Origin: Bradyrhizobium sp. AZCC 1610
GTDB lineage: Bacteria; Pseudomonadota; Alphaproteobacteria; Rhizobiales; Xanthobacteraceae
Direction: 5' to 3'
Length of the DNA stretch: 64,000 bases
NCBI RefSeq assembly: GCF_036924515.1
Contig: NZ_JAZHRR010000001.1
Coordinates: 4,559,001 to 4,623,000, forward strand
The notes under the pieces were generated by a model. The model saw nothing but the letters and a program-made list of their open reading frames with translations. It made no database searches and was not told where the DNA came from. The position numbers were made by a program, and so were the translations under genes. Position 1 is the stretch's first letter, and each line of letters starts with the position of its first letter. This document shows, one piece after another, positions 55,376 to 62,890 of this stretch.

Positions 55376-55657
55376 ATGGCCGCGCTATGGACGGAATTCA
55401 AAGGTGACCGCGGCACGAAGTCAAAACCGATTCCCGGCCCTCACCTTGTCTACGGATTTCTGACATCTGCGCCGAATGCAATCGTTGAGTCGATCCACCC
55501 TAAGGCGATGCCTGTCATCCTGACCACGGAAGAAGAGCGCGATGCGTGGATGTGCGCACCTTGGGATGAAGCAAGGGAATTGCAGCGACTGCTACCCGAG
55601 GCAGGTCTGAAGATCATTGCACGCGGCGCGGAGAAGGAGGACAGAGCCGCAGCTTGA
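55376..55657 (+). pseudogene. C-terminal remnant of an SOS-response-associated peptidase (SRAP/YedK)
   Basis: About 94 residues match the end of SRAP proteins: [19 protein letters not shown], then [21 protein letters not shown] with the conserved HPKAMPVIL block containing the active-site His, and [15 protein letters not shown]. The N-terminal catalytic Cys2 and two thirds of the domain are missing. A frame continuing upstream encodes unrelated residues complementary to the thermonuclease gene. Confidence 0.75.
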
Positions 55658-55717
55658 AGGGTCCCCTCAGAATGGAAAGGTGCAGTAGCGAGCACGACGC
55701 CAATGTCGAAGATGGCC

Positions 55718-56413
55718 CTATTGATCTTGACGAGTCACAGTCGGCGTTGGCGCTCCCTGCCATTCGAGACGCCAAATGCTACCTTGCCGAAGATTCTGGA
55801 CAAGGTCGGGTCGAAAGCAAACAAGACAGGTGCCCCTGGCGTGCCGAATTGAGGGGTAGATAATTCCGTTGCTCGCGTGATCGATCCGCAACTGTCGGGC
55901 CAGGTTCTGGCCAGCCGGATAAGCAATTGCCGGGTCCTTGTGCAGGACGGGGTCGACCTCGACATCGACATCACGCAAATCGTGAAATGGGCCAAAAAAG
56001 TCGGCAATCAGTTCGGCGTAGTCGGTGATGTTTTCAAAGCGACCGACAGCTTCGAGTTCGCGTGTCAGGTGATAGGAGACCTCGCCAATCGCGGTGTCGC
56101 CATCGAAGGCGCAATACCAGGCACCGCGATCGTCATCATTGAAACGATTGCCGCCCGGGCGCGTATGCGTGAACGCAGCGTTGATGAACGTGAAGCCGGC
56201 CCGACCAAACACGAGTTCGCGTGGATCTAGCTGCGGAAGCCCCGTCTCCTGCGCGACCAGGCGACCATTTGTAGCACTCTCTAGCGCAGCTAGATCTTCA
56301 AGCGCGCCGTGATTGGCAGCAAGCGGAAGCAACACCGGGTCTTTGAGCCGACCGGTTGAGATCAGCCGCACCGTGTCGCGCTGTGTCAGGTTGAACGTTG
56401 GTGGCAAGGGCAT
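55718..56413 (-). CDS. RES domain toxin
   Basis: A 231-residue protein with the RES fold: NRFNDDDRGAWYCAFDGDTAIGEVSYH carries the conserved Arg, Tyr and Glu, and a late block holds RQLRIDHASNGIIYPSIRHARGTCLVCF. RES toxins degrade NAD+. The start codon directly follows the antitoxin stop with no gap, the usual Xre-RES arrangement, so the two are translated together. Confidence 0.9.
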   Translation of the reverse strand: MPLPPTFNLTQRDTVRLISTGRLKDPVLLPLAANHGALEDLAALESATNGRLVAQETGLPQLDPRELVFGRAGFTFINAAFTHTRPGGNRFNDDDRGAWYCAFDGDTAIGEVSYHLTRELEAVGRFENITDYAELIADFFGPFHDLRDVDVEVDPVLHKDPAIAYPAGQNLARQLRIDHASNGIIYPSIRHARGTCLVCFRPDLVQNLRQGSIWRLEWQGAPTPTVTRQDQ

Positions 56414-56857
56414 TCATAAACCGCCGCGTAGCGCGTCGATATGCCGGCGCACTTCCAGCATCCTCGGAATGCCGCCTTCTATCATCGTATCGAGTGGACG
56501 TCGGCTGCCATAGAGCGGCCCCTTGTTGGGCAACCGCACCCATTCATCCGATAGGGGCTCGGAAAATAGCAACCGAAGGCCCTTGAAGATGCCGATAAGC
56601 GCACTGATCCTGGTCAGCGTGTCCTGCGATAGCGTGCCAGACCACTCACCTTTCTTCATTCGGAACCAGGTTCGTTCCGACACGTCACCGAGCAGTGCGC
56701 AGACCTCGGGCCCAGTTAGACGCCAGATTTCGGCAAGACGAACCATGCCGTCGACCGCAGACGGCGTCAGTCGTTCACGCGTGGAAGCATCCGAGAGGTT
56801 CGGCACTGACTGCCCCACCCCTGGGTCTATCACCGGTCTAACCGCTGCCTGATTCAT
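56414..56857 (-). CDS. Xre/MbcA/ParS-type antitoxin
   Basis: A 147-residue antitoxin with an Xre-like HTH (LAEIWRLTGPEVCALLGDVSERTWFRMKKGEWSGTLSQDTLTRISALIGIFKGL) and the C-terminal toxin-binding part (EWVRLPNKGPLYGSRRPLDTMIEGGIPRMLEVRRHIDALRGG), the MbcA/ParS family signature. GGAGG precedes the ATG at 56857. It neutralises the RES toxin and autoregulates the pair. Confidence 0.9.
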   Translation of the reverse strand: MNQAAVRPVIDPGVGQSVPNLSDASTRERLTPSAVDGMVRLAEIWRLTGPEVCALLGDVSERTWFRMKKGEWSGTLSQDTLTRISALIGIFKGLRLLFSEPLSDEWVRLPNKGPLYGSRRPLDTMIEGGIPRMLEVRRHIDALRGGL

Positions 56858-56870
56858 TGAAGCGAGCCTC

Positions 56871-56926
56871 CGCCATTTGGCAGACAAAATACTGCCAATT
56901 GGCAGGAATTTCAAGTCATTTGAAAT
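56871..56926. promoter_or_regulatory. Operator palindromes of the Xre-RES operon
   Basis: A perfect 14-bp palindrome CTGCCAATTGGCAG (56892-56905) is flanked on the gene side by the related CGCCATTTGGCAG (56871-56883). On the other side lies an ATTTCAA/TTGAAAT dyad (56908-56914, 56920-56926). The position 35-70 bases upstream of the antitoxin start fits autoregulation. Confidence 0.6.
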
Positions 56927-57041
56927 GGAGCTTCTAAGCTATTGTGAATAAATAGGAATTCGCAACCAAACTCGGACTCCATTTGCCTTATTCGACATTG
57001 AGCCGCCCCAGGCGGAAGGCGCAGCGTGTCCGAGATGATTT

Positions 57042-58322
57042 CTAGTCAATCAACTTGGTCAGGGCTTTCGGCGCTTCCAGGAAGGCAAATGGGTTCAAGA
57101 ACTGGCGGCGCCAGAGGAAATTTCGATCTACCTTGCTCAGATTTGCCTCGTCACAGACGGCAGACCAGCGCTGCTTGATTGTTTTGACCTGTTTGGTCGC
57201 GAGCAGGGTTGCCTCGGCGTCGCTCATCAGAAATAGCGGCGCCGCTTTCAGGCACAGAGCGATTTGGCTTGTACGCTCCTGGCCCATGATCAACATGGCT
57301 TGCGTTGCCTCCCCACCCGTCCGATTTTGCGGACAGATATCATAGGCAGGGGTCAAGGACAGTTCGTTGCCGTTCCAGAAAGCGGCGTGATTGCGGGCAT
57401 GGTCATCGGTATTTCCACAGAGAATGTTGAACAGCATTCGTGCAAAGAGTTCTTTAAGCGTTTCCCTTGGCGCCTGAAACCGATGACGAATGATGGTCGC
57501 GAGTTGCTCATAGCTGGCATAGCGGGCCATTAGTTCGTCGAGCTCAAGGAGCGTGAGGGCAGAAACCATGGCTTTCCGGCTCCAGCCTCCTTCCACTTTC
57601 ACGCGATCAAAGCGTTCGATAAGGAGAACGTCCTTTCCCGCTGCGCGCTTAAGGTGCGCCGGGACAACGGTCAGGCCAACTTCGGAGGCCAGACGCATGG
57701 CGACGTACTCGGCTTTGACGACGCCGTAGAGGTCGTTTTGCGATGAGAACTTCGCAACAAATTTCTTGTTGTCCGATGTGATCGTCGCCTTGGGGCGAGC
57801 CCCCCCGATCGAGCTTCCATGGAGAAGAGCCCGATCGAGCTCGGCCGTGAGCGGAACTCCCTTCTCCACCAGCGCTGCGGCGTTCAGGAGTTCGTGGAGA
57901 GGGACCTCGGCTCCTTCTCGTGCCACGTAATTCGCGGAGGATGCCTGAAAATCCAATGCGCCGATGCGGTCTGAGCCGGATTCCAACAGATAGGTGAACT
58001 CGTCGATGCTACCCGGATCGACGTTCTTGCTTTGCACACCGAATTTTCGATTGATGATGATGCGGCGGCCCCATGCGTCGGGAGCCGCATCGCGAATACA
58101 GTTCGGCATGCTCAACCCCGCCGTGAGCGGCAAGATTCCGCTCCGCAGCGGCAATTCCGGTTCGTAGAGGGGAATGGCATCCTTGCGCGCGAGGTAACTT
58201 CGCCCGTAGTTGAATACGAGTTGCTTGCCACTTGCCGATAGAAGGCCGGCGACGACGGGTTCTGTTTGATCCGGAAGCCAGACCCAGACAAAGGCCTGAG
58301 TGTAGTTGGCGTCAGAAGTCAT
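57042..58322 (-). CDS. hipA: HipA family serine/threonine kinase toxin
   Basis: A 426-residue protein with HipA-type domains: an N-terminal Couple_hipA part, the GSSIGGARPKA loop near residue 168, catalytic loop GNTDDHARNHAAFW near residue 299, and metal-binding YDICPQ. HipA kinases phosphorylate glutamyl-tRNA synthetase or related targets and stop growth. The ATG at 58322 overlaps the hipB stop by 11 bases; an ATG at 58337 is possible. Confidence 0.92.
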   Translation of the reverse strand: MTSDANYTQAFVWVWLPDQTEPVVAGLLSASGKQLVFNYGRSYLARKDAIPLYEPELPLRSGILPLTAGLSMPNCIRDAAPDAWGRRIIINRKFGVQSKNVDPGSIDEFTYLLESGSDRIGALDFQASSANYVAREGAEVPLHELLNAAALVEKGVPLTAELDRALLHGSSIGGARPKATITSDNKKFVAKFSSQNDLYGVVKAEYVAMRLASEVGLTVVPAHLKRAAGKDVLLIERFDRVKVEGGWSRKAMVSALTLLELDELMARYASYEQLATIIRHRFQAPRETLKELFARMLFNILCGNTDDHARNHAAFWNGNELSLTPAYDICPQNRTGGEATQAMLIMGQERTSQIALCLKAAPLFLMSDAEATLLATKQVKTIKQRWSAVCDEANLSKVDRNFLWRRQFLNPFAFLEAPKALTKLID

Positions 58323-58647
58323 CGTCGGCCTCGACACGTGGATTTCGAACCGATTTCGGCAGCAGCGTCATTATTTCGCGACTAGCCTCGACCGCCTTTG
58401 AAAGTGCTGCTTCATCGGTATCGAATAGTCGCACGCCGACTATTGTTGCGACTTCGAAGACCGCCCCGATCGCGCATCCGGGATCACCCGTTTCGATGCG
58501 CCGCAGGAGACCACGCGAGATCCCTGCCCGGTCGGTCACATCAACGGCCTTGAGCTTGCGTTCGATACGCGCCTTGCGAATGAGCTGACCAAGGAGGGCC
58601 ACCCCGTCAGCGGCATAGGGAGAAAGAGGGCGTTGGGCTTTCGACAT
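58312..58647 (-). CDS. hipB: HipB-like antitoxin
   Basis: A 111-residue protein with an Xre HTH (LGQLIRKARIERKLKAVDVTDRAGISRGLLRRIETGDPGCAIGAVFEVATIVGVRLF) and a charged C-terminal tail ending EADDDF. It neutralises HipA and represses the operon. The start MSKAQRPLSPYA at 58647 matches family members; an ATG at 58659 is in frame. Confidence 0.88.
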   Translation of the reverse strand: MSKAQRPLSPYAADGVALLGQLIRKARIERKLKAVDVTDRAGISRGLLRRIETGDPGCAIGAVFEVATIVGVRLFDTDEAALSKAVEASREIMTLLPKSVRNPRVEADDDF

Positions 58648-58679
58648 TTTGCGGTCCATAAACGGCGCATATTTGGCTC

Positions 58680-58762
58680 TGTGCTCTTTTTATAGCACAA
58701 AACGCAAAATTGTCCAAGTTATTGCTTCATAAATGGACCATTTTACCTTAAATGGACTATTT
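58680..58762. promoter_or_regulatory. hipBA promoter region with repeated operators
   Basis: Two copies of AAATGGACYATTT (58731-58743 and 58750-58762), of which the first is a perfect dyad about the central A, are 19 bases apart. A TGTGCT/AGCACA inverted repeat (58680-58685, 58694-58699) lies closer to hipB. Repeated dyads upstream of hipB are standard for HipB binding. Confidence 0.55.
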
Positions 58763-58794
58763 ATGGGTCGCGTGTCAGCTTGATTGGAGAAATC

Positions 58795-59017
58795 GCGCCG
58801 AAGCGAAGCGCAGGCCGGAGAAAGAGGCAGCCGCAGGAGCGTCAGCATAGCGCCGACGCGGGAACCGCGGCGGGACGCGGGACCGACTGCAGTCGCGAGA
58901 CCGGTTAACAAGGCACCCGCAGAGGGGCAGTGATAGCGACGCCGGCATGAAATGACGGCGGGCCCCGAAGGCGAGTGCCTCCGGCGAGCGACTCATGATG
59001 GGGCGAGGGATCGAAGC
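58795..59017. repeat. 223-bp direct repeat, copy B (right island edge)
   Basis: Second copy of the repeat at 53898-54121. It lies just before the chromosomal enoyl-CoA hydratase gene (stop at 59097). The rest of the gap 58660-59096 contains only the hipBA promoter and nothing else I can recognise. It either marks the right end of the island or a recombination scar. Confidence 0.85.
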
Positions 59018-59096
59018 GGGATGCCGTGCCCCGTCGAGGCGTGGAGAAGAAGGGGACGTTCGGAGGAATGCAGCTCTGGTCCCTTCTCGGAATGAT

Positions 59097-59879
59097 CTAT
59101 TTGCCCGGCCACGATGGTTTGCGCTTTTCGCCGAAGGCCTTGAGGCCCTCCTTGGCGTCTTCCGTCATCGCCAGCAACGCGATCTGGCTTTCGGTATAGG
59201 CGATGCTCTCGTCGAACGACATCGAAGCGATCGCCCGCATCGCATATTTGCCGCGCCGGATCGCGGTTGGCGACTTGTCGACGATGCGGCTGACCAGCCA
59301 GTCGACTTTGGCGTCAAGCTCGGCCAGCGGCACCACGTAGTTCAGAAGTCCGGCAGCCTGCGCCGTGTGCGCATCGAACGGCTCGCCGGTCAGCGACCAT
59401 TCGCTGACCAGCCGCTTTGGCGCGATCGACTGCAACAGGCTCAACACCTGCATCGGGAATACGCCAACCTTCACCTCGGGCAGTCCAAAGATCACGTGAT
59501 CGGCGGCGACAGCCATGTCGGTCATGCACAACAGACCCATGCCGCCGGCCATGCAGACGCCGCCCACACGTGCGATCGCGGGCTTGGTGGCGTTCTGCGA
59601 CAGCCGAAGCAGATCGGCGTAGTCGACGTTCGGCCTGGAATAATCCATCGCGAAGGCAGCGCCGCTGTGCTGCAGGTCGGCGCCGGCGCAAAACGCCTTG
59701 CCCCCTGCGCCAGTCAGCACGATGACGCGGACATCCTTGTCGTCATGCGCTTCACGATATCCGCGGGCGATGCCGGCAACCACATCGGCATTGATGGCGT
59801 TGCGCTTGTCCGGCCGGTTGATGGTAATCCAGAACGCCTGTCCGCGCTTCTCGCGTATCACGCTGCTCGTATCAGTCAT
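59097..59879 (-). CDS. Enoyl-CoA hydratase/isomerase family protein
   Basis: A 260-residue crotonase-fold protein: FWITINRPDKRNAINADV, GKAFCAGADLQHS (oxyanion block 1), ARVGGVCMAGGMGLLCMTDMAVA (block 2), and EGLKAFGEKRKPSWPGK at the end, a common tail of this family. The ATG at 59879 is chosen by family resemblance. Last gene of the minus-strand operon from the right edge. Substrate unknown. Confidence 0.88.
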   Translation of the reverse strand: MTDTSSVIREKRGQAFWITINRPDKRNAINADVVAGIARGYREAHDDKDVRVIVLTGAGGKAFCAGADLQHSGAAFAMDYSRPNVDYADLLRLSQNATKPAIARVGGVCMAGGMGLLCMTDMAVAADHVIFGLPEVKVGVFPMQVLSLLQSIAPKRLVSEWSLTGEPFDAHTAQAAGLLNYVVPLAELDAKVDWLVSRIVDKSPTAIRRGKYAMRAIASMSFDESIAYTESQIALLAMTEDAKEGLKAFGEKRKPSWPGK

Positions 59880-59950
59880 TGTCCCGCTCGCCTGTTTGCC
59901 ATGAAATGGCAATCATTTGCGGCAGTATGGCGGTGGACTGCAAGCGGGAA

Positions 59951-62047
59951 TTATGCTGCGGGCGCAGCCTTCCTGACCCAGACCTTGTTGTCATGGAACG
60001 CCGCGCCGCCGACCGGAGCAACCGCTTCGGCCCCGGTCAGCATGTTGATGCCGCGGCCGCCGATATGGGCCTTGTTCGGATGGATGGACTCGGCGATCAG
60101 CACGCCGCGGCGCAGGCCGTCGAACAATTTCACGGTCAGCGTGGTTTCGCCTCGCATGTTTCCAAGCGTCACGGCGTCGCCATCGGCGATCGAAAGGCTT
60201 GCAGCGTCTTCCGGGTGCATCATCACCGAAGGCATACCCTCGCGGGCCTGCGACCCCGGCGTCTCGTTGAAACTGGTGTTGAGATAGCTGCGCGACGGCG
60301 AAGTCGCTAAGCGGAACGGATGCTTCTCATCCGCTTCCTCGATGATGGTCCAGTGATCAGGTAGCGAGGGCATCTCTGCCCAAGGGCCCAGGCCCGGATT
60401 GCCCCACGGCGGGTTCGCCCAGTCGGCCTTGAAGTGGAATTGCCTGTCCGCGTGCGCGAAGCCGTCGAGATAATGCGAGGTGCGAAAATCCGGCTGGATG
60501 TCGCGCCATAAATCGGCCTCCAGCGTTTCGATATCGCCGTGGCCGCTCTTCTTCAACGTCGCGTCGATCAGCTCACGCGGCGTCATCTCAAACCCGGGAT
60601 GCACGGCGTTGAGACGGCGGCCGAGGCCTTGCAGCACCTCGTGATTGGAACGGCACTCGCCGGGCGGATCAATCAGCTTCGCGCCCACCGAAATATGCTG
60701 GTGGCCGCCGCCATAATAGAGATCGTCATGCTCCATGAACATGGTGGCCGGAAGCACGATGTCGGCCATGGCGGCTGTCTCGGTCATGAACTGCTCATGC
60801 ACCGCGACGAACAGATCGTCGCGCGCAAAGCCCTGACGTACCAGCGCCTGTTCGGGTGCTACCGTCACCGGGTTAGTGTTCTGGATCAGCATCGCCTTGA
60901 CGGGACCGCCGCCCTTCAGGGCGTCGGCATCGCCAGTCAGGATGCGGCCGATTTTGGACTGGTCGAGCCAGCGCGTCGTGCGATCGATCGCATCGTGACC
61001 CTCGATGATGGATTCGTCGAAGTTCCAGATCCCGGCATTGTTGAAGAACGCGCCGCCGCCTTCGTACTGCCAGGCGCCCGTCACCGCCGGGATGCATAGC
61101 GCGGCATGCATCTGCGCCGCGCCGTTGCGGCTGCGGGTGAAGCCGTAGCCGAGGCGGAAGAACGTACGCTTGGTCTGGCCGACGAGGCGGGCGAAAGCTT
61201 CGATTTCCTCCACCGGCACGCCGGAGATCCTTGAGGCCCATTCCGGCGTGCGCATCGCCAGGTGCGCTTCCAGTTCGTCAGGGCAATCGGTGTAGCGATC
61301 CATATAGGCACGGTCTGCGTAACCTTCGCGAAACAGCGCGTGCATGACGCCGCAGGCGAAAGCGCCATCGGTCCCCGGCCGCAGGATGATCTTGATATCG
61401 GCCTGCTTCATGGTGTCGTTGTTGTAGATGTCGATGGCCGCTATTTTCGCGCCCCGCTCCTTGCGGGCGCGCGAGGCGTGCGTCATCACGTTGACTTGGG
61501 TATTCACCGGATTGGTGCCCCAGATCACGACGAGATCGGAGACACCCATCTCGCGCGGATCGACGCCGGCGATCTTGCCGGTGCCGATGGCAAAGCCGAC
61601 ACGCGCAATGTTGGCGCAAATGGTCGAATAGAAGCGCGAATACTTCTTCACATGCGAAAGGCGATTGATGCCGTCGCGCATGACCAGTCCCATGGTGCCG
61701 GCGTAGTAGTAGGGCCAGACGGATTCGGCGCCGAATTCGCGCTCGGCCTGATCGAAGCGCGCGGCGATTTCATCGAGCGCCTCATCCCAGGAAATCCGCG
61801 CGAACTGGCCCGAACCCTTTGGGCCGGTGCGGCGCATTGGATGGAGCAGCCGATCAGGGTGATGAATGCGCTCGGCGTAGCGCGCGACCTTCGCGCAGAC
61901 GACACCGGCGGTATAGGTTTGCAGCTTGGAGCCGCGGACCCGGCCAATCGAATGACCGTCGATCACCTCGATGTCGAGCGCGCAGGCCGACGGACAATCG
62001 TGCGGACAGGTGGAGTGGCGGATATCGACCTTGGCGTGCTGGTTCAT
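59951..62047 (-). CDS. Molybdopterin-dependent oxidoreductase (DMSO reductase family)
   Basis: The 698-residue protein starts with a 4Fe-4S site CPHDCPSAC...C (residues 14-50), as in formate dehydrogenase-like enzymes. Molybdopterin domains follow (DLVVIWGTNPVNTQVN, AKIAAIDIYNNDT, MLIQNTNPVTVAPEQ, TMFMEHDDLYYGGGHQHIS) and a C-terminal molydop-binding domain (VTLGNMRGETTLTVKLFDG). No TAT signal is visible, so it is probably cytoplasmic. The substrate is unknown; operon context suggests catabolism of an organic acid. Confidence 0.92.
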   Translation of the reverse strand: MNQHAKVDIRHSTCPHDCPSACALDIEVIDGHSIGRVRGSKLQTYTAGVVCAKVARYAERIHHPDRLLHPMRRTGPKGSGQFARISWDEALDEIAARFDQAEREFGAESVWPYYYAGTMGLVMRDGINRLSHVKKYSRFYSTICANIARVGFAIGTGKIAGVDPREMGVSDLVVIWGTNPVNTQVNVMTHASRARKERGAKIAAIDIYNNDTMKQADIKIILRPGTDGAFACGVMHALFREGYADRAYMDRYTDCPDELEAHLAMRTPEWASRISGVPVEEIEAFARLVGQTKRTFFRLGYGFTRSRNGAAQMHAALCIPAVTGAWQYEGGGAFFNNAGIWNFDESIIEGHDAIDRTTRWLDQSKIGRILTGDADALKGGGPVKAMLIQNTNPVTVAPEQALVRQGFARDDLFVAVHEQFMTETAAMADIVLPATMFMEHDDLYYGGGHQHISVGAKLIDPPGECRSNHEVLQGLGRRLNAVHPGFEMTPRELIDATLKKSGHGDIETLEADLWRDIQPDFRTSHYLDGFAHADRQFHFKADWANPPWGNPGLGPWAEMPSLPDHWTIIEEADEKHPFRLATSPSRSYLNTSFNETPGSQAREGMPSVMMHPEDAASLSIADGDAVTLGNMRGETTLTVKLFDGLRRGVLIAESIHPNKAHIGGRGINMLTGAEAVAPVGGAAFHDNKVWVRKAAPAA

Positions 62048-62131
62048 GCGTTTCTAGGTAACATCAAACGCCGCGGTCGCCGAGAGGGTTTGTCCGGCAG
62101 TGCACCTGCAAAAACGGCCTTTAGCCATGCA

Positions 62132-62884
62132 TCAGGCGCCCAAATAGGCGCCGCCATTGGTGTGGATGGCCTGCCCGTTGATGTAGCGCGCGCCGGGCCC
62201 GCACAGAAAACGCACGGTTGCAGCGACGTCTTCCGGCAGGCCACGATTGCCGGCGATGGTCTGATGGATCAAATGGTGCGCCGGCTCCGGTTTGTCCTTG
62301 GGCCGTGGCGTGCCGATAAGGCCGGGAACCACGCAGTTCACGGTGATGCCGTCATCGGCAAGATCGTGGGCCAGCGCCCGGGTGAAGCCGATGATACCGG
62401 CCTTCGCTGTCACCACATGCGCGCGATTCTTCGCACCCGTATGCGCGCTGAGGCCACCGATGTTGACGATGGTCCCGGCACCGGACTTTCGCAAAGCCGG
62501 CAAGCAGGCCTTCACGCAGTGGAACGTTCCATCAAGAGTCACATCGAGGATTTCGCGCCACGCCGCGTAGTTCATCTCGGCAAAGGGCTTTTCGCGCCGC
62601 AGCGCCGCATTGTTGACGAGGATATCAATGCGGCCGAATTGCTTCACTGCAGCATCTGCCATGGCCTGCACCGCGCCGGCGTCGGCGACGTCGCCGATAT
62701 GAACCAGCGCCTTGCCGCCGGCGGCCTCGATCTCGCGGGCGACGGCGTCCGCCTCGGCGCGGTTGCTGCGCGCATTCACCACCACGGGCGCGCCGCCTTC
62801 CGCCAGGGTCAGGGCGATCGCGCGGCCGATATTGCGGCCAGCGCCGGTGACGACAGCAACCTTGCCTACGAGTTCCTGGGTCAT
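62132..62884 (-). CDS. Short-chain dehydrogenase/reductase
   Basis: The 250-residue classical SDR has VVTGAGRNIGRAIALTLAE (nucleotide site), DILVNNAAL (NNA motif), a catalytic Ser in NIGGLSAHTGAKNRAHVVTAKAG, and C-terminal VVPGLIGTPRP. The usual YxxxK is replaced by HVVTAK at the expected spot (tyrosine absent), which is odd and may change activity. It starts 6 bases after the MmgE/PrpD stop. Confidence 0.88.
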   Translation of the reverse strand: MTQELVGKVAVVTGAGRNIGRAIALTLAEGGAPVVVNARSNRAEADAVAREIEAAGGKALVHIGDVADAGAVQAMADAAVKQFGRIDILVNNAALRREKPFAEMNYAAWREILDVTLDGTFHCVKACLPALRKSGAGTIVNIGGLSAHTGAKNRAHVVTAKAGIIGFTRALAHDLADDGITVNCVVPGLIGTPRPKDKPEPAHHLIHQTIAGNRGLPEDVAATVRFLCGPGARYINGQAIHTNGGAYLGA

Positions 62885-62890
62885 GAGCCG

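Noticed and set aside
59000..59096. tRNA gene or att site at the right island edge
   Set aside because: No cloverleaf or TTCGANTC-type T-arm found and no matching repeat at the left junction.
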